DNA of 64,000 nt from Chlorops oryzae (Eukaryota; Arthropoda; Insecta; Diptera; Chloropidae), in assembly GCA_020466095.1 (NCBI GenBank), contig CM035808.1, forward strand, positions 27,867,345 through 27,931,344. Direction: 5' to 3'. The position numbers were made by a program, and so were the translations under genes. How positions within the stretch are numbered: the first letter of the stretch is position 1; the number at the start of each line of letters is the position of its first letter. The notes beneath the pieces were generated by a model. The model was not told the DNA's origin and ran no database searches. It saw only the letters and a list, made by a program, of their open reading frames with translations. Below are positions 36,052-48,479 of the stretch, piece after piece.

Positions 36052-38534
36052 TGCATCAAATTTTTTTTAGAAATCATCTTTTGCTTTTATTTTTAAGAGC
36101 TAACAAAAAGTTTCAATATCTTCAACAAATACAGATGGTAGGTCTAAAAAAATAAGAAAGCTATGGCAAGCCCACTTTGAAATACCCATTCCAATTTGAG
36201 AAAAAAAATTTTTGCTTTTATTTTGGGGTGTAGTGGGAAAAACAAAATTATTTCCCTAACCTTTCATTGCCTTGGTGAACCAATGTTGGAATTTGAAGCT
36301 CTACGTTTTACTTCGGAAAGTTCAAAAACTTCATTTTGGGCTGGCATTTTCGCATAAAATTTTTTCCACCCTTTCATTCGCCTTGGTGAACCTTGTTGCG
36401 AATTCAAGTTCTAGCCTTTTACTTCGGAATTACAAAAAATTTCATTTGGGCGTGGCAGTGGGGCCAAAAAAAAATTTTCCTACCCTTTCATCGCCTTGGT
36501 GAACCTATTTGCGTTTTGAAGCTTCTACGCCTTTTACTTCGGAAGTTAGAAAATTCCTATTTGTGGGGTGGCAGGGGCGGGGCTACTAAATTTTTGTTCC
36601 TAACCTTTCATTTGCCTTGGTCAAACCTTGCGCGAATTTGAAGCTTCTACGCCTTTTACTTCACAATTACGATAAGCCCTTATTTTTGGGCTTATTTGTG
36701 GGTGGGTCGAGGAGGGCGGAAATTTTTTGCCAGGATATTTCCTTTTCTATTTTACCAGCACCAAATATCAATGGAATGTGTTGAGGGTTCCAAGTTCAAG
36801 CATTTTTATTGAAAAACACAATAAATTCATTTGTGGGCTGGCATGGGCGGATGTCTCCCATTTTTACCTAGGATAACCGGACCCCGATAACATTTTGCCA
36901 AATTTCGACTTCATTGGTCCAGCCGTTTGAGGGATCCGACCACGGACGGACGGACAGACGGAAACGGACAACGGTCAGACGGACAGGGACAGAGGAAACG
37001 GTCAGACGGACAGACGGACAGACGGACGACGGACATGTTAAACGATTCATTTTTTTGATCCTGATCATTTCTAATATTTTTTTTCTATATCTCCGGAGCT
37101 TAATTCTCCCTGTTCAAATTTGCACAAAACAAATATACCCCCTTCGCTGGGTATAAAAAATATTGATATTGCTGCATTGGCAAAGACGGCCTTCGGAACC
37201 TAATCAGGTTCAATCGGGTTGAGATAAAAAATTTAGAATTTAATTTAAACTATGTGTATTAGGGGCCTTGGAAAACATCTTAGGTTGATGGTTAAGAGCT
37301 CCTCCTGGTCATGATTGATTGATAATGCAAGGACTTTCAATAATTATTGAATTTATATTTTTGACTGCCGAATTTTTTCCCACAGAAAGCTTGAATATTT
37401 TTCTCAAATATCCACAATTCTTTTGTTATTATTCAGTGTTAAAGTAGCAATAAATTTTTGTAGAAACCCACTTTCATCGATCGAATTTATGATGATGCCT
37501 ACATTACAAATTGCTTATTGATCCAATCGGAATAAATATGTTGAGCGTACAAATTTATATCCCGGAAACGTTATCGTGTGTGGCATGGCGCTGGTGGCCC
37601 TGACTCTGAGACTGATTGAATCAAGTTTATTTCGAAATGATGCCACTTAAGCTAACACGTACGGAAAAAAAGTACATGAGGACGATAGAATGGATGATGC
37701 ATCAGATCGAAATGTGAGTGATTACTCTAGCATACATTTTTTTGGGGGCATGTGGGGGCTTGGTTTTTTGCCAAAGTCAAAACGATAACAAGCAATTTCT
37801 CACGTTTTGCCAAAACGCGTCACGTCAATTAAATAACAATTTCCGGTAAGTTTTTTTTTTCCATCAATAGGTACACGCAGAGGTATGCATAGTCCTTTTA
37901 AGTGGTTGTATGGATGCGCGCCTTTTTTTTTTTTTGGTTTGGATCCTGCAACTTTTGACACGTCACTTCAGGAAAATGTCAAATCAAATGGGAATTTGGT
38001 TATTCGTTGTTGCTTATCATTAGTTTAATTGGTGACGTGTGCAGAAGTCATGGAAAAGTGCTATGATTAGAATGGAAAGTGCAAGTATCACGTTTGGTAG
38101 TTTTTCCTCACAGCAGGTGGTCTATAAACATACATACATATGTTCACCCTCTTCTGTTCACTTACAACACTAACAATTATTGATCATAATAGAACACCCC
38201 TTTTTAATGACTCACGTATGTCAACCCCTGTGTGCGTGCGTGCTCTTTTGCCCTAATCACATTTGACTTTCAATTTTGTTGGAGCAATTTTTGCCATTCA
38301 TATATTTTTAATTTTGATGCTATAACGTCTCATTTGGAAACTTTTTCATGCTTAATCGAAACGACGTTGATCGATTTTTTTGCTTGGAGATTTATATAGG
38401 TTTATTTATATATAATGTCATATATCCCCTCCATCCGCATGCCCATCAAACACGTTTAATCACAACAATTCCCCTTTCGATCAATTCCCTTAATCACTGC
38501 CATTCGTTGTTTACCCGAATTTATTGACCAATAA
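36052..38534 (+). repeat. Locus copy B of the duplication (empty site)
   Basis: Corresponds to 31311-32811. It lacks the CACTG transposon, reading straight through CCAATAATGAATG, but contains the 1-kb repeat at about 36150-37157. Deletion-type differences crowd 37150-37800. Confidence 0.85.
36150..37157 (+). repeat. Dispersed ~1-kb repeat, copy B
   Basis: Same ends as 148-1149 (AAGAAAGCT and CGCTGGGTATAAAA). Inserted between TCTAAAAAAAT and TATTGATATTG of the duplicated locus; an A-rich 6-7-bp target duplication (AAAAAAT) is possible. Units have lost many single bases relative to copy A. Confidence 0.8.
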
Positions 38535-39150
38535 TGAATGTGTCAACCTTCAATGCAAGCCCGATAACATTTTCTCATTATATAATATTTTATAGAATAA
38601 TGAGCTCACTAGTGAAAATAAGGGCCAAGGCTTCGTGTCCTGTAGGCGCGTGTGTTCATGTGTTTTCTCTGATTGATTGGAAAAATAATTCAATCACATC
38701 AAAAATGGACACATTTAATGAGGCGTATGACAAGGTATGAAACGAAGAGGGTGAGTGGAGAAATTTTTAATGAAAGTTTTTCATATTTGTCGTTGACGTT
38801 CGTTAGGCCTTTTTGCATATTATTTACGTTTTAATGTCATAATAATAGCTGAGAGGCATAAAATGTAAAAATTTTCTTACAGTAAATCGATTTTTTAAAA
38901 AATTATCTTCAGTTTCAGATTGGTATCCCATCAAACATTTAGGGAACTTTCGCCAAGAAGATGTTTAAGCGTATTTTCTGGAAGAGCAATAGGCGACCAA
39001 CAAAGAATATTAATAAAAAAAAATGTATTGCTTTGACGAATATTACGCGAGCATTGCCAAAGTCTCTTTTGGAAGAGGTTTACACGATGTTTTTCTAATA
39101 TATGTGTACGTCATGATATTGTAGCTTTCGCTTTATTCCATCAAGTAGTC
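38535..39150. other. Non-coding DNA
   Basis: A TCTGGAAGAGCAAT sequence near 38976 is inverted at about 40190 around the next block. No gene seen. Confidence 0.45.
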
Positions 39151-40119
39151 ACTTCCCTGCAGTAATTGAGACTCACCCCCTACTCACCTATGGTGCACCT
39201 CAAAAAGACTACAACTAGTCCCCACATAATTTACTCTTACATGCATTCAACTCACCTCTTTAACATGGGGCCTACATTAAAAAGAGAGTAGTGCATGTAA
39301 GACTCACCCATGGTGAGACGTTTTGGGTGAGTTGGAGGTCAATTGACGATTTTGTTTATTTATGGAAAAAAAAATTTTTAATATTTGTTTTTTTTTTCTT
39401 CTTGTTTTTACTTTGTTTATTTTTTGTTTTTATGTTTTTAATCTTTTTTTTTGTTTAAATATTAGTTATGTTTTTTTAATTTTCTCGTCTCGAACGAACC
39501 TCGAACCGCTGATCTCTGGGTTGGTAAGTCTGCGTCTTAACCATTACGCTAAACAAGGAAAATTAATATGTTGATCATAATGCTGACTTGAGTTTATGGT
39601 TGCTCAAGTTATTGTGAAATAAAATTGAATTTTTCATAGCAAAAATTTTTCAATTGAAAAATTAATACTTAAAAAAAAATTTAATTATGAAAAAATACTT
39701 ACATATTAAAGAAAAAAATATTTCTTTTTCAAAATTAACTAATAAAAAAAATTAATTAAAATATGAACATAAAAAAAAACTCTAGGCAATAGAGAAGAAA
39801 AAAAAATGTCCAACCGACCCAAGGATCGAACCTCGACCTGCGTGGTTGCTGAGCGAGAGTCTTACCCTTTACGCTAATCAACTCTTGACGGTACGCCGAT
39901 CAGAATGCGAACTTAAAGCAGACAACAACAAGCGCACAGCAAGAGTACACAAAAAAATGAGCTCACCGCCCCTCGATCTCTTACGGAACAGTCAGCGGTG
40001 AGACCTATAGAGGTCGACCTTAGGTTAGACGTGCTCCATAGTTTTTATGGTCTAGTTGCTAACAGTCTCACCTAAGGTGGGTCCTATTTAGCAAACTGAC
40101 CGCTCGTTTACTACAGGGT
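39151..40119. repeat. Composite repeat island with two tRNA-like heads
   Basis: Bounded by imperfect inverted ends CCCTGCAGTAA (39154) and TTTACTACAGGG (to about 40119). Inside, on the minus strand, are two tRNA-like stretches. One is near 39488-39552 (TAGCGTAATGGTTAAGACGC with GGTTCGAGGTT), the other near 39812-39885 (TTAGCGTAAAGGGTAAGAC with GGTTCGATCC). A GAGACTCACC motif recurs and forms inverted pairs. Family and exact ends unknown. Confidence 0.45.
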
Positions 40120-42857
40120 TGATTTTTGTGATTGTTGATTGCTGAAACATCATCTCCATGACTATTCCGTGATGTTTTTATGTATCGCAATTGCTCTTCC
40201 AGAAGAGTCGCGGGCGATTAGATAAATACCTACTTTACAAGTTTCACTCTTCCGCGATAAGAGAGCAACGGTTGCGGACGAGAAAAATATCGCCGCGACG
40301 AGTCACCGAACACTCTTCCTCGGTAGAAAATATTTTCTGGGATTAAACTCGAAAGTTAACTTCTTTGAAAAAACGAGCCCTGTTTTGTAGAGACAGTTTT
40401 GTGAAAGAATTTTTAGATTGCATATGAAAGCTCAGATTTGGATTGAGTTCGAACAACCAACAATTTTGTCGAATAGTCTACGGCTACAGTTTAGCAATTC
40501 CGAGTTGAAAAAAAGGAAGAAGAAAAACAGATCCTACTGCGGCCATCTATACTCGTACTAATAGGGATCAGATAATCGTTACAATATCGTCTCAAAATGT
40601 GAAAATATACATCAAAAATTTTTGGTCCTTATAACAAAGACTTTAATCGGAAATTATTCCATTATAGGGGTATTCTCTTAAACGTGAAAAGATCGAAAAA
40701 GCGGAAAAACGTAAAATTTTTCATACATAACTTGGATCATAAATTTCTAGGCCTCCTTGATTTGCGAGTTTTCAAAGTTTTCGAGGCAAATACACGTTAA
40801 AGGGAAGACCTCTCATATTTTACTTCTTTTGTTAACTCTCAGCCTACTCCAATAACTCTTTCTAATTAACACAACATTGGATCATCTTCGATTGCTCCCA
40901 CTAATTTTGAAATAAAAGTCAGAAGTTCAAAATGAAAGCAAAAAGCGATTCGCTTCCCTTCCTCGAGGAATCAGAGTCGCCATACCATCCTAAAAAACAA
41001 AAATTTCAAAAATTCAAATCAATGATCAGATCATTATCCACAAAGCACCTGCAGCAAAAAAGTTTTCTCACTTCCATGATTTTCTCACTAATGAGCACTG
41101 ATTGCATAAATTTTCACATCAACGCTTGATGGCTAGAAAAAAAAAATTGGTATAAATTGCGCGGTTCAATCCTCGAAGAACGTTCCCAAGCAATTTGAAC
41201 AAAAACGACAACAAAGAGTAAGAACTGTCAAGTGGTGGAAAATTTTAATGAGTCTCGGAAAATTGATATGGCTCTTAAGGCAGATTTCACGACCATTAAG
41301 ACGAACTTTTCTGACAAGTGCGAAGGAAAACAATTTTTTTGTTTGTGTTTTTTTTTTTTTGGTCAACGAGAGAGAAATGGAAATTCAATCCTTTTGTCAC
41401 CGAACCACTAATCCCATTATCCTTTAAGGTGATGAACATTTTCTTATTATTTTCCAATTCGATCTCATTGTGAGTGCTGTGGGAAAAGCGATTTTCGTTT
41501 TCGAGAACATGAAACACAGGAGACGACGGAAAGAAAGTGCAGTGAACATAATTGTCCACTTTACGCTTTTCCATCTGTATGTCGTCCTTGTGGAAATATA
41601 GTTATATTTGCTATGGCAAGCGAGATAATAATAACGAGCAATGTCCTTCGCCCCCCCACTGATTTCGCACGCGCACACGCGTCAAAAGATTATGACAATT
41701 TTCCCACCACAAATGAGCATAGCCAAGAAGGACACAAAAAAAAGTAAATCGTCCCAAGGAGATGCGAAGGAACAAGGAAAGAAACAACGACGACAAGAAC
41801 AGCAACAATAACAATGAAGGCTATATAGCAATCACGTTATCAGCAGCCCTGTCAGCAGATAACAAGGATAACAAGGTATAACAAGCTGATGTGCTGACGA
41901 GCAGGATTAAGGCGAGACGCGACCCACCAATAGCCTAACAACCGAATGAACCGAACGAATCAATTCAGTAAAGGAAAATGCGCACTGGACGAGCAAAGAA
42001 AAACGTCTTCAGAAAAAAAAACCGAAAAAAGAAAAAAGGAAAACAGAAAAAACGAAGATAGCAAATTTGACAATAATTGAGCGAAATGTGAAATGAATGT
42101 GCAAAATATTAAAGGGAAAAAAATATAAATCGAACAGAAAGAAGAAAAGAAAATTATAAAAGGAAAATTCGTGGAAAATTATGAGAATGCAAACGGTGCT
42201 GAGGGTGCAGCGGGATACAAGGGAGCAGATGAGTTTTTCTGTTTTCGAGGGGATATTTTTTTAATGATGTGAATTGTATTATTGGGTCTGCCAGAAATTG
42301 TCATTCTTTCAATTCGATGAAGCTAGTGCGGTGCAAAGGGAAAGTGGACTAATGGGCTAGAAATGAAGCAATGGTATGAGCAATAAATAAATCATTTTCA
42401 AATTCATATTTTGGTACCTATCCTATTGAAAATGATCCTGAAAGCTCTTGAAAAATATCGTGGCGGATATTTTTTCCTCGAGGCGACTTTGAGAATTTTT
42501 TGAAGCTCAAAAAAGCCCGTCTCGGAAACAACTGGCAAATAAATAAGATTCCACTTGACCACTTCAGGTTTTCTGCAGTAAGCTCTGAGTTGGATGGACG
42601 ACAGCTCCCGATTTAAGGGGTGGCAAGCCGGGAAAATGCCCAGAGTGGCTCTCTCAGTGGCGGCAATTTCACATAGATATATGAAAACAGTACCCAACTT
42701 TTGCCACCATTTTGCGAAAAATATTGTTTTTACTCAGAGCGAGTAAAAACCTGGATCGGGCACTGCTAGGCGACAAAATTGTTGACCAATTTCCTGCTTT
42801 CTTGTGGAACTCTGGCCCCTACATGGTTCAACTTTTCGACAAATTTTTACCCATAAG
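40120..42857. other. Non-coding DNA
   Basis: Contains a short AAC/GAC microsatellite (about 41787-41815) and A-rich tracts near 42015-42060. The 40932-41129 frame has no domain. A CCTTCGCCCCCCC patch (41647) is unremarkable. Confidence 0.5.
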
Positions 42858-42949
42858 AGGTCTGTTCCCGTACTGCCCAAAACTGCCCAATTTTCATACA
42901 GTTTTCAAAAAATCGGACAGTTTCGTGTAGTACCTACGGGAACAGACCT
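42858..42949. mobile_element. 92-bp MITE with AGGTCTGTTCCCGTAC ends
   Basis: The left end AGGTCTGTTCCCGTAC is inverted at the right end as GTAcctacGGGAACAGACCT, with a 5-bp interruption. The interior consists of CTGCCCAA units. No clear target duplication. A truncated relative is at 4704-4787. Confidence 0.65.
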
Positions 42950-44869
42950 ATTATTTAAAAAATTTTTTTACATATTCTTTGTTGGTAGAGTTGCTAAAAC
43001 ATCGTGTGAATGTTTGCTGGGGTGCAACCATATTAGGGGCTTGAAAACTTAATTTAGATAACTTCAGGCACTTCCTCCACATTTCAGTGTTGAAATTTGC
43101 ATAGGCAAAATGGTTGAAGTTAGGAGTTCAGAGTCGGTCTTCTGGGGATTTTCCTTACACCATCTGGCAGAGATGACAGACAGTCTGGTCGAAGGTTGGG
43201 GAACGGGCAGACACATCAATTAATTCGTGCTCATTCCAATACAAATTTCAATATGCCTCAATTGATGCCGATCGTTATTCTCGGATGAACAAACTTAATG
43301 TTGTTGCATTGCTTATAAACGTCGCCATTTTCAAATACTACTCTAATTTCGCATAATTACTTTTGCAAAAGCGAAAGGGTCAAAAAAGCCTTAACCAATG
43401 GAAATTTAATACGTTTAATGGCATCCATTTTTCTCATCAAGTAAAAAGCCAACAATAACAACAACAACGGTTTGCAGCAACTCAAGGAACCCTTTTAACT
43501 TTGAACAAAAGCACAGGTACTTTTTGTGTGCCCTGTCTGTGAATTGTGCGGACGGATATGTCGAGAGAAATTTGAAAAGCAAATGTCATCAAAAGTCCAT
43601 TGTTAATAACAGTTCAAAAAAAAAAAAAAAAAAAAAAATTTGAGAGCTCTAAAAACTGAAGTTAAAGGGTTTTGAAAACCGAAGCGCAAATTTGTAGGAG
43701 GAGCCCAAACACTTGGCTCGTTTTCTTTTTATTTTTATATTTTTTTCTACCAAATAAATTCAAACCGGAATCCAGTGCTGTCACAATTTATAATTCACAA
43801 TTGAAATTGAGTGTTAAAAATGGCGGATTGAATTTCCATTTGGAGTTGATGAATTCATTTGCGCAATGTAGACGAGCGTTGCCAACGAATCACTTAAGCA
43901 TAATTAAAAATCAACGCGAATCCGCTTCGCTAGAAATGACATCATTTGAGCAGAAATGAAGTGAAAAAAATTATCCTTCGTTCGAGCACCGCTTTCCTGC
44001 GAATGTAATTGATACCTCGTACAGTGACAATGCCATGACACAATCGTCATCAGTTCGGTTCGGGTTGGTACGGTTCGGGCGCGCATCCTTTCCTTCCTTC
44101 AAGCAGCTTCATTATAGCAATTGCACGTGTGATTCATGCTAAGGATTCGATTCGTTTCGATTCGATTCGGGAAGTGTTCTGTTTTTGTTTTTCGCCTTTT
44201 TGTGTTTGGATTTCTGCAATTAAATGAAATTGACAATGAGTGTCTGTTTGATTCGGGTCGTACACTTGGAATAATTATAAAAAAAAAAAAAAAAAAAATA
44301 ACACACCTGATCCTGTGCTCGCAGTATCAATTACAAAATATTTTGACAGCAATTATCCAAATAGGCAAGAGCTTTGACAGCATTTCGAATAATTGAAAGC
44401 ATTTGAAAGGAATTATTTTGTCAGGTTCTCGAATTTCAATCTCGCGTGCGAAAGATTTTTAATGATTCAAAGGAAAGGCTCCCTCCAAAGGGATTCAATT
44501 CATAGAAATAAGTCCCCTTTGAATAAACTTTTCTTGATCGTAATAGTTTTGAAGTTATTTTTTAAGTTAATCCTTTACTAAAGACTCAATCCGTGGTGAT
44601 TAAACGCACCATAACCCAGCTTAACTTCATTTCTCTAATGAGAGAAATAAGAACTTTAGATGAGGTGGGGGGGAAAAACTACCTATCAAACTCAATCAAT
44701 TTCTTCGAAAGCTGAGTGATAACCTAGCACCAAGAAGATAAAGTTACAGACAAAAAAGATTTATCTCTACGAGCATGAGAAAAGCTAATTAAATAAATAC
44801 TTATTCTGATTAAAGGCTCAGTTACTATTGATTGAACGTAACTTAACTTTACTTATTTAATTAGCTGAC
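42950..44869. other. Non-coding DNA with A-tracts
   Basis: A tracts at about 43616-43638 and 44279-44299. A GATTCGATTCG pentamer-like repeat near 44146-44170. No gene seen. Confidence 0.5.
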
Positions 44870-45235
44870 TTGATATATTTATGTAGTACATTTTATATGG
44901 GACAGTTACTGAAAACTTAATTTGACTTAAGATAAGAAACTGTGGAAAACAGATTTCTATAAGTTAAGTTACGCTTGATAATTGTATAGTAGTAATTGTA
45001 GTTGGAATTTATGAAAATTAATTTGATTAAGTTAAGTTAAGTAAAAGTTTATAAGTTAAGTTAAGTTATTAAGAGTTAATTAGTTAAGTTTAAGTTAAGT
45101 TAAGTTAAGTTAATTTAAGTTAATATGAAGTTAAGTTAAGTTAAGTTAAGTTAAGTTAAGTTAGTTAATTCAAGTTAAGTTTAGTTCAAATAAATTATGT
45201 AAAGTTTAGCTAAATAAATATAAATTTATTTAAAT
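44870..45235 (+). repeat. TTAAG-type degenerate pentanucleotide satellite
   Basis: TTAAG / GTTAA units recur across the block, with the purest part at about 45125-45165. It is not TTAGG (the common insect telomere repeat). Confidence 0.8.
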
Positions 45236-45263
45236 TAAGTTATCCAGTTTACTTGGCTCCAAA

Positions 45264-45556
45264 AGCTGGGATACCACCATTTGCGCAAATAGCACAATCT
45301 TGGCCAATTTTTTGGGTCAGATGGGCACAGATTTCAACAATTTCCAGAACCACTTTTTAAGGCATTATACATATACCTATTGTCGCATATTGTCCAAAAC
45401 TTTTCGGCGCATTTTGGTGAATAATAAAAATCGGTCAAGACGATCACACTTGTCAACATAAAGGTCCAAAAATTGAAAAGCCCGGTTCGTTTACACTATC
45501 GGCACATTAATTGGGGCAAATAACGGCGCATTGCGGGGATAGTGGGATCCCGGCCT
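45264..45556. mobile_element. Diverged relative of the 3644-3918 MITE
   Basis: The left end AGCTGGGATACCACCAT...TTGCGCAAA and right end GGGATAGTGGGATCCCGGCCT line up with the TIRs at 3644-3918. Internal pieces (TCGGTCAAG, ACACTTGTC) also correspond. Ends have drifted; flanking AAA on both sides may be the target duplication. Confidence 0.7.
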
Positions 45557-47137
45557 AAAAGACTTGATTTGTTGATTGGAATTTTGACATCAGATTCTCA
45601 TAGCCTGAATTTATACGAAGAATTAAGATTGGGTAATTTATAGGCAGGTCTATATCGAAATAACTATTACGGCATAAAATGACTTTTTTCACTGCAACGA
45701 CTCTCAATTTTTTAAATTCCTTATTTATTTTTGCTATTATTTATTTTATTTTATTATTTCTTCTCAAGTGCAAATGTCCTTATAATCGATACAAATTCAC
45801 ACATTTATGCTCTCTCGCACATTTATTCAGGAGATAAAAGGACTTGTTTTCCACTTGAATTCGTTGGATTATTGCATTTCAAACGCTCACACGCATTTCA
45901 ACGTTTGTTTCACACTTTCTTCTTTGATAAACTTTCTATAAGAAGCTTCTTTTCCCAGCACAGTGTGCAGCAGTTTAGAAAAATAAATTGAATTGAATTG
46001 ATTCAATTTAGAGTGACAACGAGGAGGACGCTCTACTAAATTGAATCAAAACGAGCAACGAGTGCTAAGAAAATATGAAATCTCTTATCCTTCAATAAGA
46101 AAAGAAAATAAAATAAAATAAATAAATAAAAGAATGGGGGTGAGAGAAGGCAAAAGGAAAAAAGAGAAAAGAAAATTACTTGATGGAGCCGTATAGTGAC
46201 AAGAAAATTACGTTCTCTAAGCGATCAAATAGGTCTCCAGAAGATGTCCAGCTAAGTTTATTTAATTTATCACTCACTCGACCAACGTGAATGGTGGGAG
46301 TGGAAATAGGGGATTTCAAAAGAAAAACTTGCTTTCACTCGTTTTTCAATCATGTCAGAAAGAATTTCCATTGAAGTGGAAAATCTAATTGAGCTTAAAA
46401 TGACAACGATTATATTGAGATAGTATTTCTAGGAAACAGTTGAAGCTTTCGTGGGAGAATATTTTAGGTGCTAGGGTCATTTGGTTTGAGATGAAGAAAA
46501 AATTTCCTGAAAAGGTGTCACCACAAGAACTGTGTTCGGGCCTAGAAGAAAGGGTTTTCTATATAAAATTTCACAGAAAGGAAAGAAGTCGTTATTTTGA
46601 GCTCAAAAATAAAAAGGCATCTTTTAGGATTCAGGAATCGGGAAATTTTTTAGCGCAATAGAAATTAGTGCGCTAGATTAATGGATTATGAATTATGAGG
46701 TCCTTCAGTAATCCTCTGAATCTTTTTCATTTTACTAGCATCAATTTGGAGTCATTTATGGATCTTAATTTGGAGTATAAGCCTTAATAATGAGATAACT
46801 TAAGAGTTTGAATTTAATGTGTCTCTCTTCTCTCTATAAAAATTGTAAATAATTCCATCTGCCTTTATATCTAAATCTTATTTTCTTATATATGAGCCAT
46901 AATTTCCCTATTAACTTACCTATCGCTCGGAGATCTCGGTTTCTAGTCATGTCGTCGATGTCGTCTTTGCCAAATTGAAAAAAAACATTGTGTCAGTTAT
47001 AAGATTGAAGTAAAACAAGGGGGCTGCGCCCCCCTGCTCGCGTCGCTTCGCTCCGCTTCGCACTCCCCCCTTTCTTTAAGTATTTTTTATAGTGCACCCA
47101 CGATAGTTTTACGTTTCTTCATCAATGAAGAGCTAAA
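45557..47137. other. Non-coding DNA
   Basis: An AATAAAATAAAATAAATAAATAAA tract lies around 46107-46131. GGGGGCTGCGCCCCC (47018-47032) is a perfect hairpin except for its loop base. No gene seen. Confidence 0.5.
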
Positions 47138-47629
47138 TATTGCGATTAAAATGAGTCTCATTAAATAATAAAACAATACTGGGGCATAATTATATTATTA
47201 CATTTTATTATGACGTCATCAAAAAGTCGGGGTAGTGATTGGACATTGTTGAAGTTTTATATATATAAATATATATCGATTTTTGATTTATCGATTTATC
47301 GATTTTTGAGTTATCGATTTATCGATTTTTGTGTTATCGATTTATCGATGTTTGAGTTATCGGTAGTTATCGATTTATCGATTTTTGAGCTATCGATTTT
47401 CTATGACGTCATCAAAAAGTCAAAAAAAGGGGGTAGACAATATGCTCATTTTAATCGCAAAAAAATTATTTACTGGCCCATGTTCTTGGGCCTGTTTTTA
47501 TTTTAGCTTGTATCCATTTCGGACTGATATTTGTCACCCATGATATTTTAACATGCTTGAGGCTCATTAAAGCTTCAGACTCATTTTGGTATCTTAAGTC
47601 GGGAAAGTCTGAGAATTTTAATCGCAATA
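47138..47629. repeat. TATCGAT-rich block inside inverted and direct repeats
   Basis: ATATTGCGATTAAAAT (47138-47153) is perfectly inverted at 47614-47629, and TGCGATTAAAATGAG is also inverted at 47445-47459. TGACGTCATCAAAAAGTC occurs directly repeated at 47211 and 47404. Between these direct repeats, 47271-47400 holds about ten TATCGATT units. It may be a MITE with subterminal tandem units; ends are not certain. Confidence 0.55.
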
Positions 47630-48030
47630 TATTTTCTTAATAAGTTAAAAGAAATTTCATCAGTAGTAATTTGGTCTTTTAAAGACTTCAGAGGATCATG
47701 CAATTCAGGCTATTATTTTCTCGTAGTATCTTTCAATATTTCTGCACACAAAAGTTATGATCTTCTGTTCAACTTCGATTCCAAATGGTATTTTTTTGAA
47801 ATGGCTTTTTAAAAAAATCTTTAGACCACAAAGCCTCATCGGGCGAGTTGTCAGAAACCAGCCGAAGATTTTCTTTAATAAAACTATATTTTTTTATATT
47901 ATTATAATGTTATATTATTATATTATTATATTATTATATTATTATCATTATTATATTATTTATTTTTAATTAATTATTTAGAGGGGGGATATGTTCGTTC
48001 TGGATGTGAACTTTTTTTGTATGGAAAATC
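47630..48030. other. Non-coding DNA with TTA microsatellite
   Basis: (TATTA)n/(TTA)n run at about 47890-47965. Nothing else. Confidence 0.5.
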
Positions 48031-48450
48031 TGAAAAAGACGCACATTGAAGATCTAGAAAATTTTTGTTCAGTTGTATGAGATGTCGCACATTTGAGATC
48101 TAGAAAAATTTTGTTCATTTGTATGAGAGGTCGCACATTTGAGATCTAGAAAAATTTTGTTCATTTGTATGAGAGGTCGCACATTTGAGATCTAGAAAAT
48201 TTTTGTTCATTTGTATGAGAGGTCGCACATTTGAGATCTAGAAAATTTTTGTTCGTTTGTATGAGACGTCGCACATCTAGAAAATTTTGGTTGGTTTATA
48301 TGAGATGACATACATTTAGGTCTTTGGAAATTTTGGTTGGTTTATATGAGATGACATACATTTAGGTCTTTGGAAATTTGGAAGTTTGTATGAGGTGACA
48401 TACATTTAGGTCTTTGGAAATTTTTGGAGGTTTATATGAGAAGGTTCACA
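48030..48450 (+). repeat. 46-bp tandem array, two subtypes
   Basis: GTATGAG starts recur at 48075, 48121, 48167, 48213 and 48259, an exact 46-bp period. A second subtype (TTTATATGAG...ACATACATTTAGGTC) continues at 48294, 48340, 48384 and 48430. The array may lie within or beside the Polinton's left terminal region, which I cannot delimit. Confidence 0.9.
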
Positions 48451-48479
48451 TTGAGCCTCATTGAAGAGTTGAGGGGGGT

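Noticed and set aside
36052..38534. Independent region with its own content
   Set aside because: It is a second copy of 31311-32811 plus one repeat insertion.
41647..41661. C-run as a quadruplex or regulatory site
   Set aside because: Single run, no partners nearby.
44870..45235. TTAAG array considered as telomeric
   Set aside because: Not TTAGG, internal position, degenerate.
48030..48450. Regular 46-bp array considered as CRISPR
   Set aside because: No distinct variable spacers; whole units are repeated, in a eukaryotic context.
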